From the NCBI RefSeq assembly GCF_032884065.1, contig NC_088866.1, forward strand, positions 47,651,490-47,715,489: 64,000 bases of DNA, read 5' to 3'. The notes under the pieces were generated by a model. It did no database searches. It worked only from the letters and a program-made list of their open reading frames with translations, and was not told the origin of the DNA. Shown here in pieces: positions 35,881-49,494 of the stretch. Each line of letters starts with the position of its first letter. Within the stretch, counting starts at the first letter, position 1. The position numbers and the translations under genes are program-made. This stretch comes from Artemia franciscana (lineage: Eukaryota > Arthropoda > Branchiopoda > Anostraca > Artemiidae).

Positions 35881-37580
35881 AGATAAAAATCAAGTATTTT
35901 AAATGAAAGTAAGGAGCAATATTAAAACTTAGAACGAACAGAAATTATCCCGTATATGAAAGAGGCTGTTTCCTCCTCAACGCCCCACTCTTTACCCTAA
36001 GGTTTGACTCTTCCTCTCAACTCTACTGTTTAATACTGTAAAAACTTTAGCGTAAAGAGCGGGGCGTTGAGGAGGGAACAGCCCCTTTCATATACTGGGT
36101 AATTTCTGTTCGCTTTAAGTTTTAATGTTACTCCTTCCTTTCATTAAAAAAAAATTCGTTTTTTTATTTAATTTCTGAACGTTTTTTAGTTAATCCATGT
36201 TTTGATTTCGGCTCTGCGCAGATGAATAATTAAAACGAAATTTGCATTTTTATTTTTTTGGCTAAACGGCTTTCTCATAGTTTTGATCGAACGATTTTGA
36301 GAAAAATGAGCGGGGAAGGAAGCCCAGCTGCTCTCCAATTTTTCGCTACTTAAAAAGGCAACTAGAGCTTTTAGTTTTTTACGATGGTTTTCATTAGTAA
36401 AGATATACGTAACTTACGAATTAGCTTACCTAACGAACTTCTATATTCGCAGGTATCTATTACGTATATAAGGGGGGCTCGCCCACTTGTCAATACCTCG
36501 CTCATTACACTAAAGCTTTAATTTTGTCCTAAATCCTTAAGAATGACCCCTGAATCACAAAGGCCGTAGAATAAATAGTTGAAATTACTAAAAATACATT
36601 AGCGTAAAGAGAGAGAGATTAGAAGGAAATGAACCCCTTGTATGTGTAATATTTTTTGTTCATTTTAAGTTTTACCGCTGGTCCTTACTTTCAGTTAAAA
36701 ACACTTTTTCATATTTATTTTTTCATTGTTTTTTTTAAATCATGCTTGAAAATCCTGCCCCCTCCCCTTCATGGAAATTTTTCCTCCCCATGACAAATTC
36801 CTCCATGGAAAGTTTCCCCCACATAACCCCCTCTTCTCAACCGCTCCTTCCAACCAAAAAATCCCACCGAAAACGTCTGTACACTTCCCAATAATCATTA
36901 CTATGTGCAAACACTGGTCAAAGTTTTTAACTTGCAGCTTCTCCCACGGGGACTTTGGGGGAGTAAGTCGTCCTGAAAGACATAGTTATAAGGTTTTTCA
37001 ACTATGCTGAATAAATGGCTATTTCAGGATTTTGATCGGACGACGTTTGGAAAAAATGAGCGTGGGAGGGGGCCTAGGTGCCCTCCAATTTGTTTGGTCA
37101 CTTAGAAAGGGCACTAGAACTTTTCATTTCCATTTGAATGAGCCCTCTCGCAAAATTTTAAGACCACTGGGTCGGTACAATCACCCTTGGAAAAAAGAAT
37201 TAAATAAATAAACACGCATCTGGGATTTGTGTTTTGGCAAAATATACAAAATTCTACATTCTTGTAGATAGGAGCTTGAAACTTGTACAATAAGGTTCTG
37301 TGATACGCTGAATCTGATGGTGTTATTTTCTTTAAGATTAAATGACTTTTAGGGGGGTTCCCACTTTTTAGAAAATAAGGTAAATTTTCTCAGGCTCGTA
37401 ACTTTTGATGGATAAGACTAAACTTGATGATGAAACTCACATATTTAAAATCAGCATAAAAGTGTGATTCTTGAGATGTAACTCTTGATATCAAAATTCT
37501 GTTTTTTAGAGCTTTGGTTACTATTGGGCCGGGTCGCTCCTTACTACATTTCGTTACCACGAACCACGAACTGTTCGAAA
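35881..37580 (-). mobile_element. A-family hairpin-ended repeat, copy A6
   Basis: Minus-strand full-length copy: the start lies at 37580 (the hairpin CAGTTCGTGG is duplicated as CGTGGTTCGTGG) and the 3' hairpin at 35881-36175. Its 5' two-thirds (36480-37580) matches A2 of the left arm. Its remaining part is matched only by other A copies. Confidence 0.85.
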
Positions 37581-37612
37581 TTACCTCTACTGGTAAGTTC
37601 GCTTTATGTTGG

Positions 37613-37935
37613 AAATAAAATGATAAAAAGAAGTTTTTTTAACTGAAAGTAAGGAGCAAAATTAACGAACAGAAATTCCTCCAGATATCAAAGGGGCTTT
37701 CCCTCCCTCAACACCTTGCTCTTTACGCTAAAGTTTGACTCTTTTTCTCAAGTTTACTTTTTAAAATAGTAAAAAACTTTAGCGTAAGGAGCAGAGCGTT
37801 GAGAAGGGAAAACGCTTTTAATATACAGAGTAATTTCTGCTTGTTTTAAGTTTTAATGTCGCTCCTTACTTTAGTTAAAAAACTTGTTTTTTTTTCATTT
37901 TATTTCTGAACGTTTTTGGATTAATACATTTTTTT
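37613..37935 (-). repeat. Solo A-type 3' hairpin module
   Basis: A 3' terminal hairpin of an A element with about 40 bp of adjoining sequence, without the rest of the element. Its arms have diverged more from each other than those in A1 or A3, so it is older. The left-arm partner is 19355-19650. Confidence 0.8.
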
Positions 37936-37959
37936 GTGTTTTTTTTTTCTGTTTCTCTG

Positions 37960-38110
37960 TTTGCCATTCTGGCATGTCCAATGGATTGTGGGACAGAATA
38001 GAGGCAGTTCAAAAAACATGTCTAAGAATTATTTTCAAACAGGGTAAAGGGCCTTACATTTCCCTTCTTCGGAGAGCAAATCTAGTCACCCTTAAGGGAA
38101 ATGAGAGTAC
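37960..38110 (+). pseudogene. LINE RT C-terminal fragment
   Basis: Reads LWDRIEAVQKTCLRIIFKQG then PYISLLRRANLVTLKG. This parallels the segment RVERVQYRALLVI...PYISLLNQFQLQTL in the LINE at 47002-48671 and is the usual thumb/C-terminal block of CR1/Jockey-like RTs. Both sides run into unrelated sequence. Confidence 0.65.
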
Positions 38111-38200
38111 AAATTTCCTTATTATTTTGCCAGCAATATCGTGCATAACCCTTGTACTACTTTTCTTTTCCCTAGTGAATATTTACCCCCCCCGCCACGT

Positions 38201-39052
38201 CAGGGGCGGATCTAGGATTTTTTTTTTTGGGGGGGGGGTGTACATGAAAGGTTACTCCGATAAATTTGTGGACAAAGAAATACCAGCAATTTAAAGGGAA
38301 CTGCAATAATTTCTAAGTCGTGGGTAGGCAGTGGACATGGACTTTAATTTAATGTAAAATCTGATGAGTTCTATCGATATTAAAGTCAATTAGAAATATT
38401 GATACAAAAAAAGTAGGTTTTTAAGAATCACCTCGCCATAAAAACAATTAAAAGGTTGTTCACCCTCTACAAAAAAATAATATATTTAATCTTTTCTGCA
38501 TAATTTTTAGCATTTGCACTTCTGGCGACTATAGCGAGTTACTTAAACTTTGTATTGTCAAAAAAAAAAATTAGTACCATATTTTGGTATCATACATTCT
38601 TTGGAAGTAATTGTTGATTAAACATTAAGTAATTATTCGTTTGATGGTGTAGCAGGAAAAATAGAACAAAGAAATACAAATATAATGCTTTCTTAATGTT
38701 GCTATTAGCAGCGGATTAAGTCAAAATTTTAAATCTCCCCTTCTTACGAATGAAGATTTTCGCCTCCCAGTTGGCATTTGTTGTAATACGGACAGATTCT
38801 CTTGATAAACTTAAATTTATTAAATACTTTTTGGGGACATGTGTCATTAATAAAAATCTAATAGAGACTGCAAAAAGTAACTGAAACCTTGTTTGCAAAA
38901 AGAAACAGCCTTAATAATTAAAAACTTACTAAAAACTCGGCTATTAAAAACCCAATAGAAAAAAAATTCGTCCCTAAAAGAACCAGAGCAAGCGGTCCCA
39001 ACCACAAATCTACTACTATTTCAGGGGAGGGTTCCCCCTGCATTCGCCACTG
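38201..39052. mobile_element. hAT-like MITE, intact outline (right arm copy)
   Basis: Ends CAGGGGCGGATCTAGG (38201) and, reverse-complemented, CAGTGGCGAATGCAGG (39052) form imperfect TIRs, 12 of 16 matching. Flanks CGCCACGT (38193-38200) and CCCCACGT (39053-39060) match at seven of eight positions: an 8-bp target duplication. CAGGGGCGGATCYAGG ends are common among hAT non-autonomous elements. About 850 bp, non-coding. A third CAGGGGCAGATCCAGG end is at 53818. Confidence 0.78.
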
Positions 39053-39846
39053 CCCCACGTTCTAATTCAACAAAAATCCCCCTTCTTGCCCCAATAAGAG
39101 TTTCCACTGAAATATATAGAAGAACGTTCATCCTTCACATAGTTGAAATTTTAAATTACTAACCCTCCCCTCTTATCGCTCCACTTTTAACTTGTAGTTT
39201 TAATGCTTATTTTGCAACTGCAAACTTTACAATTCTTGCAAGGTAAACTAAATTGTCATTTTGTTTAAGTTTGTTTTCCCGGTTTTAATTTACGACTTTT
39301 TATGGTTTGACTTTTTTTACTGATTGCAATTTTATGGGTTTAAACTGGTTTGATATTTATTACTGATTGGCATTCACCATTTTTTCAAATTTTTTTATTG
39401 ACACTAAAGTGTGAATTTGGCCTTTTTGGGCTTGTGATAGCCGTTTTGTAGAAATAAATCTTGTCTTGTCTAAACCGTAGTTTGAAAATAATGTGATAGA
39501 TAACCCGTGAAATATGACAAGAGAAGAGCCAGAACTTGAGTACGAAGATGAGATTGCTAAAGAAATAGCGAAACAACTACCGATTATTCTATATAAGCTT
39601 TAAATTGTTGGTAAAACCAACAATAGTGAAATTAAACCAACCTAAGTAGATACCATCGGAGCGTTCTGTTGTTTTGGGATGAAAATAATTTTAAAAGTTA
39701 TCGAACATTCTTTCTCTATAGCAGAAAAGACAATTATCAAGAATTAATAAGGTACAAGTTGTATTAATTGCAACCAAGAATAATTCCCCATCCTAATAAT
39801 TTTGATAGCAGTAAATCAATGACGTAAAATGAAAGACAAAGAAAAA

Positions 39847-40170
39847 ACTTACATGTGGCGAATCACGAGCTTTTCATAATTCTCAAAAAGGTAAGGCAGA
39901 TCCACAATCCAGCGTGAGCCTTTTAGAAGGTCTGACCCCAAATTTCTTCCTTAAGTGATAACTTTCAACACAAAAGGGGAATTTGTTCCAATTCCTTCGG
40001 AACTTGATTCGTCGTGAACTGAAGCATCCGTTAAGTCTTCTAACAAATATTTTGGTGAACGCGGTCTGCCTCTAGTCCGATAATTAAATTTCAACTTTTC
40101 ACGATGGGCCTGCACATTTGGCAAATTGAGCCCTCGCATATTTCTTTTTTTCCCATGTTACTGTGGTCAA
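39847..40170 (-). pseudogene. Exon-like coding fragment, unknown family (right copy)
   Basis: Counterpart of 13157-13480: RGLNLPNVQAHREKLKFNY, GRPRSPKYLLEDL and FENYEKLVIRH, with the same GTAAGT donor. TAA follows LKVIT where the left copy has a sense codon. Several substitutions are conservative. Confidence 0.5.
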
Positions 40171-41139
40171 TAACAAGAACTGTATAAGAATTTTATTAGG
40201 GCTTTGACCATTTTTATCGGGGTTCACTTACTAAGGGGTTGAATTGTTTCTTGGAAAGGCCTTGAAATTGAGATTGATCATTGACTGATTTAGTAAGGGT
40301 AATTTTTATTGGGATTTATTTACCAAGGGGTTGGATTGTTTCTTGGAAAGGCCTTGGACTTGAGACTAGTCATTGACTGCTTTTGTAGTTTGCTTTGGTA
40401 GTTCTACAGCAAGACTCGGGTCTCGCTATAACAAATTTAAATATTCTGGGGACATTTTGTTTCGTTCATTAGTTATTTTGTTTCATTCATTAGTTATTAA
40501 TTAGCTTGTTTTATATATTTTTAATTCTTATTTCAGTACAAAGATTATGCAAAATTGTACTTACACTACAATACATAAATTTGTCCTGAATTTATTTTAA
40601 TGGTACAATAATAACCAAAACGATAGATCAATCTTTTGAAATAAAACCATTGCTTCTTATTCGGCCCTTGTGCTGTGTTCAATTTATCTCTAGGATTAGA
40701 CGCAGCTTATCCTTAATTATTTATACAATACAAATTTCTTATATGTTCATTAATCGGCAGTTTGGTGTCTGCACCTTACTTCTTCTCTAGACTCTGTTTA
40801 AACAGGTTAGAACTAAATAATGCTTGACTGAATCGCTCCTGAACAATCCGAGTGGTTAGCCCCTTGGTGTAATTTTTGCATTCTTAGATGCTCCGATTAC
40901 AGCTCAATCTAATCTTTTGAGGGGAAATTTTGATTTCGGAACACAAATATGTAAAGTATTTGAAGGGACTGCAGCCAGGAGGTATATATTATAGAAAAAA
41001 GCTTCTTGTTGATGAATAGAAAATTTTTTGCTCTATTTTTTGATACCCCACAACAACAATGTCAAGCATAGCAATCTAGAATGCAAACCCGAAACAGGTT
41101 TTACAATTATTTTTGAATTATATAAAAAAATAATTGTCG

Positions 41140-41296
41140 GCTTTAAGATTTGATTAGGCCAAAATATTCACCAGATTTTTTTACTTCTATTGACATAAAA
41201 ACCGCCAAAATCACTAATTCAGGATCTTCAGGCAAACTCCAAATGTTTAACATGGGAGGTATAGGAAGATTCTTTGCGAGTCCGTCCTGCCTTAAA
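41140..41296 (+). pseudogene. Exon-like coding fragment, unknown family (second)
   Basis: DLIRPKYSPDFFTSIDI ... FNMGGIGRFFASPSCLK, the plus-strand counterpart of the fragment at 10362-10525. The stop after SCLK coincides with the end of the duplication. A TAA precedes DLIRP where the left copy has TAC; an AG just before may have been an acceptor. Confidence 0.38.
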
Positions 41297-41849
41297 TGAG
41301 TGTTCGCAAAACAAATAGCAAATGTAAATTTGCTTTTTTATTATGACTAGAATATCACAAAGTTAAGCAATAGCATTGCTTGTTGTATCTTAAGGAAATA
41401 CAACCCCAGATGGAGTTTTGTTGATACCAGTCTTAAAATTAATTTGTCGAAATAAAATACAGTGTTTATGGGCAGTAGAGAAAATGACAACAACCAGGAA
41501 TAGAGTTTTTTTTCAATATTTCTTTTTTCAAATAATACTTCTCTGGCCACATTTGTGTTCCTTGCTAAGTTGTTGGTACTCTAGGTTGGGAATCCTCTGT
41601 CCAAGGGGTACAGGTTTAATTCCTGGCATTGCTAGTTTATTTGGTTTTCACCAGCTAAGCATTCACCATGCTAGTTTGCATCTTATGTAAATGCCATCCC
41701 TGCTGCAGCTTTGTTGACACCTGCCTTACAATAACTTGTCTAAGTAAAATATAATGTGTGTAGAAGATTAGTGAAAATGGCTGGAAATCCATCTTGGCTT
41801 TTTTTCAATATATTTTTTTAAGTAGTTGTTTTATTCTGGTCATAGTGGT

Positions 41850-42110
41850 GTTCGTGGCTAAGTGGAAAGCACTCTTAGTTAGAAATCCTTTGTCCATGGG
41901 GTATAGGTTTGATTCCTGGTATTGCCAGTTTATTTGTTTTGAAGGGGGGTCAGTGATGTTAGACTGATTTAAACCAGTTCCAAATGGGCAAATGAAGAAA
42001 TATGGGAAAGGTAAACAGGGAGGGTGTACAAAAGCACAATATTTCTGGCCCCCAGCCCTTCACTGCAATTCTTGGCCAAAGGGTCACAAACTGAAAATTA
42101 GCACTGCCAG
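41850..42110 (+). mobile_element. tRNA-derived SINE-like unit
   Basis: TGGCTAAGTGGAAAGCAC resembles an RNA polymerase III A box and GGTTTGATTCC a B box at tRNA-like spacing (41854-41915). The body follows with AAATATGGGAAAGGTAAACA and GGAGGGTGTACAAAAGCACA. Related heads lie at 41556-41636, 45772-45850 and 51569-51650. Confidence 0.6.
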
Positions 42111-43138
42111 TTTAAACCTTGACGTGTCAGTGCTGCCATACTTACTTACTTACTTGCATATTGGTGTTGAGTTTGCACACATTTTATCTTCATTGATTTC
42201 CAAAATCATTTAGATAATCAGCTAACAGTCTCAAAGCACAATTAGTATTGAATAGTTTTTTTGGGCCTTGCTGACTTTCCCTTTATAGCAAAGGTTTATT
42301 GGTGTGAATAATGTAGATATTTTGAATTAATCAATCATTAAGAAGTTCCTTTTAGTTTTATCAAGTTTTTGGCTAATAAACCTTTTTAATTACCTTAAAA
42401 TATTTGTTCAGTTCCTTTACCATTGGCTTCCCTTTATATTACCCTTGGTAATGATTGAAATATATTGTGGTCACTAAAAATTCTGATAATCCAATCTATT
42501 TTACCATCTTAAGGTTGTTTACAAAGGTGTAAGAAAATATTTAAGTACTGACTTAACTACAGACAACTTCTAGATATACTAAAATGTAAGCAAGATGGTC
42601 CTTACTCTGGCCATATCTGTGGAAGTACTAATGAGAGTGTGGGTCATTTGATGTATGTGTAGAATTGAGTGAAATGAGAAATGAAGTGTAGGTTTGATGA
42701 GAGACGGCTGGTGAATGTGGTGAGTGATGAAGGTTTTGCAAGATTTTAAAATTTTGGACAAATTCTCATGTTGACAATAGAGCACAGAAGTAAAATTTTG
42801 TATTTTTTTCTTTGTTTCTGTTATGTTAGACAATGTTGAATATTCTAAAGTGAATTTTAATGGGTAAATTCTCTTTTTGTTTTGAATTGTCATGGTCCTA
42901 GGACTTTAGTGCAATAAAACTTACTAATGTTTATTCACTTTCTTTAAACAAACACAAGGTCTATGTCTTCTAGCTTTAACAAAGTCAAATGTAATTTTGA
43001 AACCAGGGATTTCAAAGTAGGTCAAATGAACCTCTGGTAAAAATGAGCAATTTGTGACACATCTGGATTAAAAATGAAGTCTTTTAGAAAACTAAGAAGA
43101 CAAATGAATGAAGAAAAGTACCTTATATCATAATTATT

Positions 43139-43375
43139 GGGTAATCAGTGGTGTGATTCTGTAAGCTTAGCCAGAGTCGACCCAGCTCTAAATGGGTACC
43201 TGGAGGAATCTGGGGAAGGTAAACAGGAAGGGTGTGCGAAAGCACAGGATGGCTGGCCGCCAACCCCCCATTGCACTTCCTGGCTGAAGGGCCAAGAAAC
43301 GGAGATCAGCACCACTGGTACGGACTGTAAAGTCTAATGCCGTATCCTTTACCTTATTTACCTTTGCCTTATAAT
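43139..43375 (+). mobile_element. SINE body, head missing
   Basis: Contains AGCTCTAAATGGGTACCTGG, GAAGGGTGTGCGAAAGCACA, GGATGGCTGGCC and GGCCAAGAAACGGAGATCAG, the same body that follows the tRNA-like heads. Copy 2 of the dispersed unit is continuous across this position, so this is an insertion. Confidence 0.65.
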
Positions 43376-43620
43376 AGAAATGAACAAAGCTTCAATTAAG
43401 AATCTGTTTTGTTTAAACAGACAGAAGGGACAAACCTCCAAGCTTTGACAAATACAATCTCACTTTGGGGCTCCTATCTTTACAAAGGGGACTTCCTATG
43501 GATTTTTTCTATCCAACTAAAACCAAAAAGTCATACAAGTGACCTTCCAATTACCCTACATAGCAATTTTTTCCCTCTGTTTAGGGTAGCTCAACAAAGC
43601 CAAAGTCTTACCATTTAGGA

Positions 43621-45091
<1,471 letters not shown>

Positions 45092-45572
45092 TCTTAAAAA
45101 GCACCAAATTTAGAGAGTTATTTTAATATTTTTCTTGCTGATCAGAACAATTGTCTTTACAATTCCTTCTGTTTAAAGCATTTTAGAGAGATTATAAGTG
45201 CACCATGGGCATATTGCAGTCTCAAGTGAGCTTGTGGAAAACAAATAGAACACTTAAAAAGTGCCAAGTTTAGAGAGTTATGTTAATATTTTTCTTGCTG
45301 ATCAGAACAATTGTCTTTACAATTCCTTCTGTTTAAAGCATTTTAGAGAGATTTTAAGTGCACCATGGGCATATTGCAGTCTCAATTGGGCTTGTGGAAA
45401 ACAAATAGAACACTTAAAAAGTGCCAAGTTTAGAGAGTTATGTTAATATTTTTCTTGCTGATCAGAACAATTGTCCGTACAATTCCTTCTGTTCAAAGCA
45501 TTTTAGAGAGATTATAAGTGCACCACGGGCATATTGCAGTCTCAAATGAGCTTGTGGAAAACAAATAGAAAA
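45092..45572 (+). repeat. 160-bp tandem triplication
   Basis: TTTAGAGAGTTATGTTAATATT begins each unit near 45110, 45270 and 45430, with each unit ending in CTTGTGGAAAACAAATAGAA. Units are nearly identical. A single copy exists at 51165-51330 in the same context, so the tripling is local. Confidence 0.9.
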
Positions 45573-45589
45573 TATAATTTTTCTTATTT

Positions 45590-46770
45590 TCTATTATTTC
45601 AAGACTAGAATATCTCAAAACTAAGCTTTCATATTGCTTATTGTATCTTAAGTAAATACAATTCCTGATGGAGTCTAAATAAAATGCACATTGTTTATAG
45701 GCAGCAACTGTGAATTGAGTTTTTTTCAATATTTTCTTTTTTCAAACAATTGTTGTTCTGTGGTCACATTTGTGTTCCTTCCTAAGTGGCTGGCTCTCTA
45801 GCTGTAGAATCCTTGGTCCAAAGGACACAGGTTTAATTCCTGGCATTACCAGTTTATTTGGTTTTGGACAGGGATAAGTGACGTGTTTCTGTTAGCTCAG
45901 CTAGAATTGGCCCAACTTTAAAAGGTTACCTAAAGAAATGTGCAGGAAGGCATGCAAAAGCATAGGATGGATGGCCCCTAGCTTCCTATTGTACTTCCTG
46001 GCTAAAGGAACACCTGGTCCTTTACTGGCCTACTGACTTAGCCATATAAGCTTTCTTTTAAACTTATTAAACATAAGTACAAATGAAGAAATGCCAGTAG
46101 GGTAGTTGTTCCTTTTCAATGAATTGTTGATGCATAGACAAGAGTGTGGGTCATGAGAGATGGCTGGTGAATGTAACAGGGATGAATGTTTTGCAAGTTC
46201 TAAAAATTTAGGGCAATTGCTCAGGTTGGCAACTGAGCAAAAAAGTAAAATTTTGTGAATGCTTTTTCTTTGTGACTTATACTTATGTAATGTCAAGTAT
46301 TTTATAGTTAATCTTTATTGTTTTGTTTTAATTGCAATGACCCAAGGACTTTAGTGTAATTAAACCAACTTACATCCATTCATCTTCTTCAAACAGACAG
46401 GAGTTCTATGTTTCCTAGCTTCAATAAATTTATATGCACAAGGGTTACAAAGTAGGTCAAAACTTGCAAATGGAACTGTGGTGCAACTAATTATTTTGTA
46501 AGGAATGTATATCAAGTTGAAGATTAAAAAAACAATCATTTAGAATTCAAACAAGACAAATAAATAAAAGTATCCCTTTACAACCATTTAATGAATTGTC
46601 GCAAATGTAGGTCGCTCGTAAGATTGAAATGAACAAAGTTTCAATTATGAATCTGTTTTCTTTCAACAGACTGAAGGAGCAAACCTCTAAGCTTTGCCAA
46701 ATTCAATCTCACTTTTGGACTCTTTTCAATGGGAACTTTCTCTGAATTTTTTTTGACCAACTAAATACAG
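45590..46770 (+). repeat. Dispersed unit, copy 2
   Basis: See copy 1 for the alignment. Includes a tRNA-like head (45772-45850) and SINE body to about 46025. It abuts the 3' tail of the LINE at 46775. Confidence 0.72.
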
Positions 46771-46774
46771 TAGG

Positions 46775-48671
46775 TATAAATTCAAATTCAAATTCATTTT
46801 ATTTAAAAAACATTCGACGGACAGAGCCGATTATTAGTTTTTATTGTCATACACACACAAAAATTCGTCTACAAGTCAAAATTAACATTCACAAAGTTAA
46901 TAATATATACAATTAACAATAATAATTGTCACATACACACGAAAATAAGTCAACAAATATACACAAAATTATAATAATACAATTAACAACAATAATCCGG
47001 ATTAAAAAGTCGATCCAGCATTAAACAACTTAACAAACGAGGGCACAAAACTAAGCTCATAACGAGCATGTGACACAGTCACAGGTTGAAGTTTTGGTAC
47101 AGGCTCTGCAACGGCCCTGAGTGGCCTTACCCGTGCCGGTTGATGTTGGGGAGGAAGGATATTTCGGTGTATAGGGCTGGACAAAATTTTATTACCAAAG
47201 GATAGGGCTAGTTTTAAACGACGAGATTGAAGGGTTTGAAGTTGAAACTGATTAAGGAGGGATATGTACGGTATTTTTGGGGCTTTTGAGATTACTAGGA
47301 GGGCACGGTATTGCACCCTCTCAACCCGGTCCGACTGTTCCCTAGTCAGCCCGAAATGCCATACAGGGCAACAGTATTCAAGTGTGGAACGTATAAAAGA
47401 GAAATAGATGCGTAGGAGGTGTGGTGCAGGGATTCCATGGCGAGCCAACAACTTTAGAGACCTGATGGCCAAATTAGCTTTTTTTAACATGCCATCAACA
47501 TGTTTATTCCACTTCAGATCTGAAGTGATATGGACGCCGAGCAGTTTAATTTCGGTCACGTGACTGGCGCTGGGAATAGGTGGATTAAAAACTGGCGCAG
47601 ATTTTAAAAAAGAAAATGTTAAAATTACAGATTTATCAAAGTTGACAGTCATTTTGTCCACCTTTGCCTCTTGACATATATCTTTCATTAATGAACCTGC
47701 TCTGCTTGGTAGGTTTTTCCGACAACATTGAATGAGCGACAGATCGTCGACATACTTCCAGCGATCGTCCAGTGTTGTTGCCAAATCATTTATTATAACA
47801 AGAAACAAAAGTGGTCCCAAGAGGGTACCTTGGGGAACTCCACAAAAAATGGGCAGTGGGTCGGAGTAGGTGGACTTATATTTTGTCCGTTGACATCTAC
47901 CAGAAAGAAAACTAGCAATTAAACGTACAAGGAATGAATCTACACCTAGTCCAAGAAGTTTTTTTACAAGAATTTTGTGGCAAATTAAATCAAAAGCTTT
48001 TCTTAGATCTATTGCAATAAGATTAATCCAAGAATCTGGTTCATCGAGTTTTTGCAAAATACTGTCAATTATACTTACTAAGTAATGAGATGTAGATGTG
48101 TTTGGCATATTTCCAAACTGCCTTGGATCAATTTTGTCCAGAATACGGTCTTTCAGCCATGCTGCAACAAAACTTTCATACACTTTGCTAAAAATGGGTG
48201 TCATAGTGATCGGTCGGACACCCGAAAAATCATTGGGCGCATCTTTTTTTGGTATTGGTGTAATGAACCCATTTTTCCAAATTGATGGATACTCACCTGT
48301 TTTTGTCACCTGATTAAAAAGGAGTGTTAGGGGGCCACTAAGATAATCTGGAAATGCTTTGATGAGATCAATGGGAATATCTACAGGGGTAATGCTTGTT
48401 CTTTTAAGCCTTTTTAATTTGAAAAACACCTGGGACTCTGATATCAAAGGGAAATCAAAAGACTCAGGAGGAGGGGTGGGTATTCCCACGCTCAGCAAAG
48501 GCGGGAGGGATTGCACAATGTTACCCAGATGTTTATTAAGGGAGTTGGCTGTTACGACGTCATCTTCATCAATGCCAAAATCGACTCCTTTTTCCACCTT
48601 GCCCGTCATCCTTTTGATTCGGTTGTACCACTGGCTTGGTTTGGACTCGAACAGACAGTCATTGTTCGAGT
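46775..48671 (-). mobile_element. 5'-truncated CR1/L2-like LINE
   Basis: Minus-strand element with a 3' tail of repeated GAATTT units (46775-46797), a short AT-rich 3' UTR and an RT-coding region that runs unbroken to 48671, where the 562-bp repeat begins. The endonuclease is absent. Confidence 0.85.
47002..48671 (-). CDS. LINE reverse transcriptase, unbroken, N-terminus missing
   Basis: Frame open for about 556 codons, entering at 48671 as NNDCLFESKPSQWYNRIKRM, the usual linker before RT; the first ATG is 48609. Counting from it: TPIPKK (about 117-122), AIDLRKAFD (first catalytic Asp, 201), GVPQGTLLGPLLF (257-269) and YVDD (286-289), the catalytic pair. Thumb and C-terminal domain follow (LEYCCPVWHFG, RVERVQYRALLVI). 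It would copy its own RNA at a nicked target in the nucleus; the endonuclease is missing, so not autonomous. No stop or shift makes this the youngest LINE here. Clade CR1/L2/Jockey-like, best assigned by phylogeny. GNMPNTSTSHYL stands where QFG motifs lie. Confidence 0.88.
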
Positions 48672-49232
48672 GTTATTTTGGTAAAGAAACAGATCATAGA
48701 AGCAGAAAAGCCGCCTACCCCCTAGGACAGGTCAGTAGCCTACTTCTTGGGTTGCCCACGTGCAGGGATGTATAATTGTCCAGTTCCAGTAAACTTGGTA
48801 CTTACCCTAAAAAAAATCCTGTCACGTAAGGTAAGCCACGTCCTTATTGTACACAAATTATCCAGTGGAAATGAACTATCTGAGTTGACGGATCAGATCA
48901 GATGAAGTTATGAACTGAGAATCAAATCAAATCCACCCTTTTTCGAACACAACAATGGTCTCTCACGGGACAAGCTGCCGACTGGTCATTAATAAGGGTT
49001 CGCAGTTGACTTCCGCGAATCAAACGCGGCCGGCGGCTTTGAAATCCCACTTTTACGGGCAACAAAGACATATTTTGCATTCTGCCAGACAATCAAGAAA
49101 GATCAGAAATTTCAAGTTGGACAGAGCTCAATTCAACAGAAATCGGGAGATTATCGGGAGGAAATTTCAGTCGGGAGATTTTCCAAAAAGTCGGGAGATC
49201 TCCCGATAAATCGGGAGGAGTGGAAGCACTGT
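48671..49232 (+). repeat. 562-bp dispersed repeat, copy 2
   Basis: Nearly identical to 5437-5998. It directly abuts the truncated 5' edge of the LINE: the coding frame stops matching RT exactly at the repeat's first base. Either it inserted into the LINE or it was the target or template-switch partner when the LINE integrated. A frame of 84 codons (48955-49209) is longer than in copy 1. Confidence 0.85.
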
Positions 49233-49494
49233 CGCCAATGTCTTTTTTTAGTTTCTTCTGAAAAACCTCAGATAAATGCTGCACCTTGTGTTTGTTTACT
49301 TGTCCGATTACTAATCCGATTAATCCAAGCGTTTTTAAAGACGCATATGACGTCAGAGGTTAGTCGGATTATCTCCTCGAACGCTCAGGATTACTTGTCC
49401 GTGGGCTGGCAATTTATAACCCAAATAAAAAGATTATTTGAGGATTATGACGTCAGTCTTGTATATTTTTAAAATGGGATGACCATGTGCATGT

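Larger units (their letters stand above)
36480..41296 (-). repeat. Right arm of giant inverted duplication
   Basis: Reverse complement of the left arm. It preserves the uninterrupted site of A1 (about 40870-40880, AATTTTTGCATTC) and of the LINE (about 38400-38420). It contains a LINE fragment at 37960-38110 that the left arm has lost in a deletion (around 19260-19290). The duplication ends at 41296, beyond which sequences differ. Confidence 0.85.
41340..43620 (+). repeat. Dispersed unit, copy 1
   Basis: Aligns collinearly with 45590-46770 and 51350-51930 (shared start GACTAGAATATCACAAA, then TTCAATATTTTCTTTTTTCAA, tRNA-like head, and later GAGTGTGGGTCAT and GAGACGGCTGGTGAATG). Two tandem head regions occur here (41556 and 41850). 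A separate SINE body (43139-43375) interrupts this copy where copy 2 is continuous. Confidence 0.75.

Noticed and set aside
41850-41927. Possible tRNA gene
   Set aside because: A- and B-box-like motifs are present but no cloverleaf stems can be formed convincingly; it occurs in repeat context, so it is called SINE-like.
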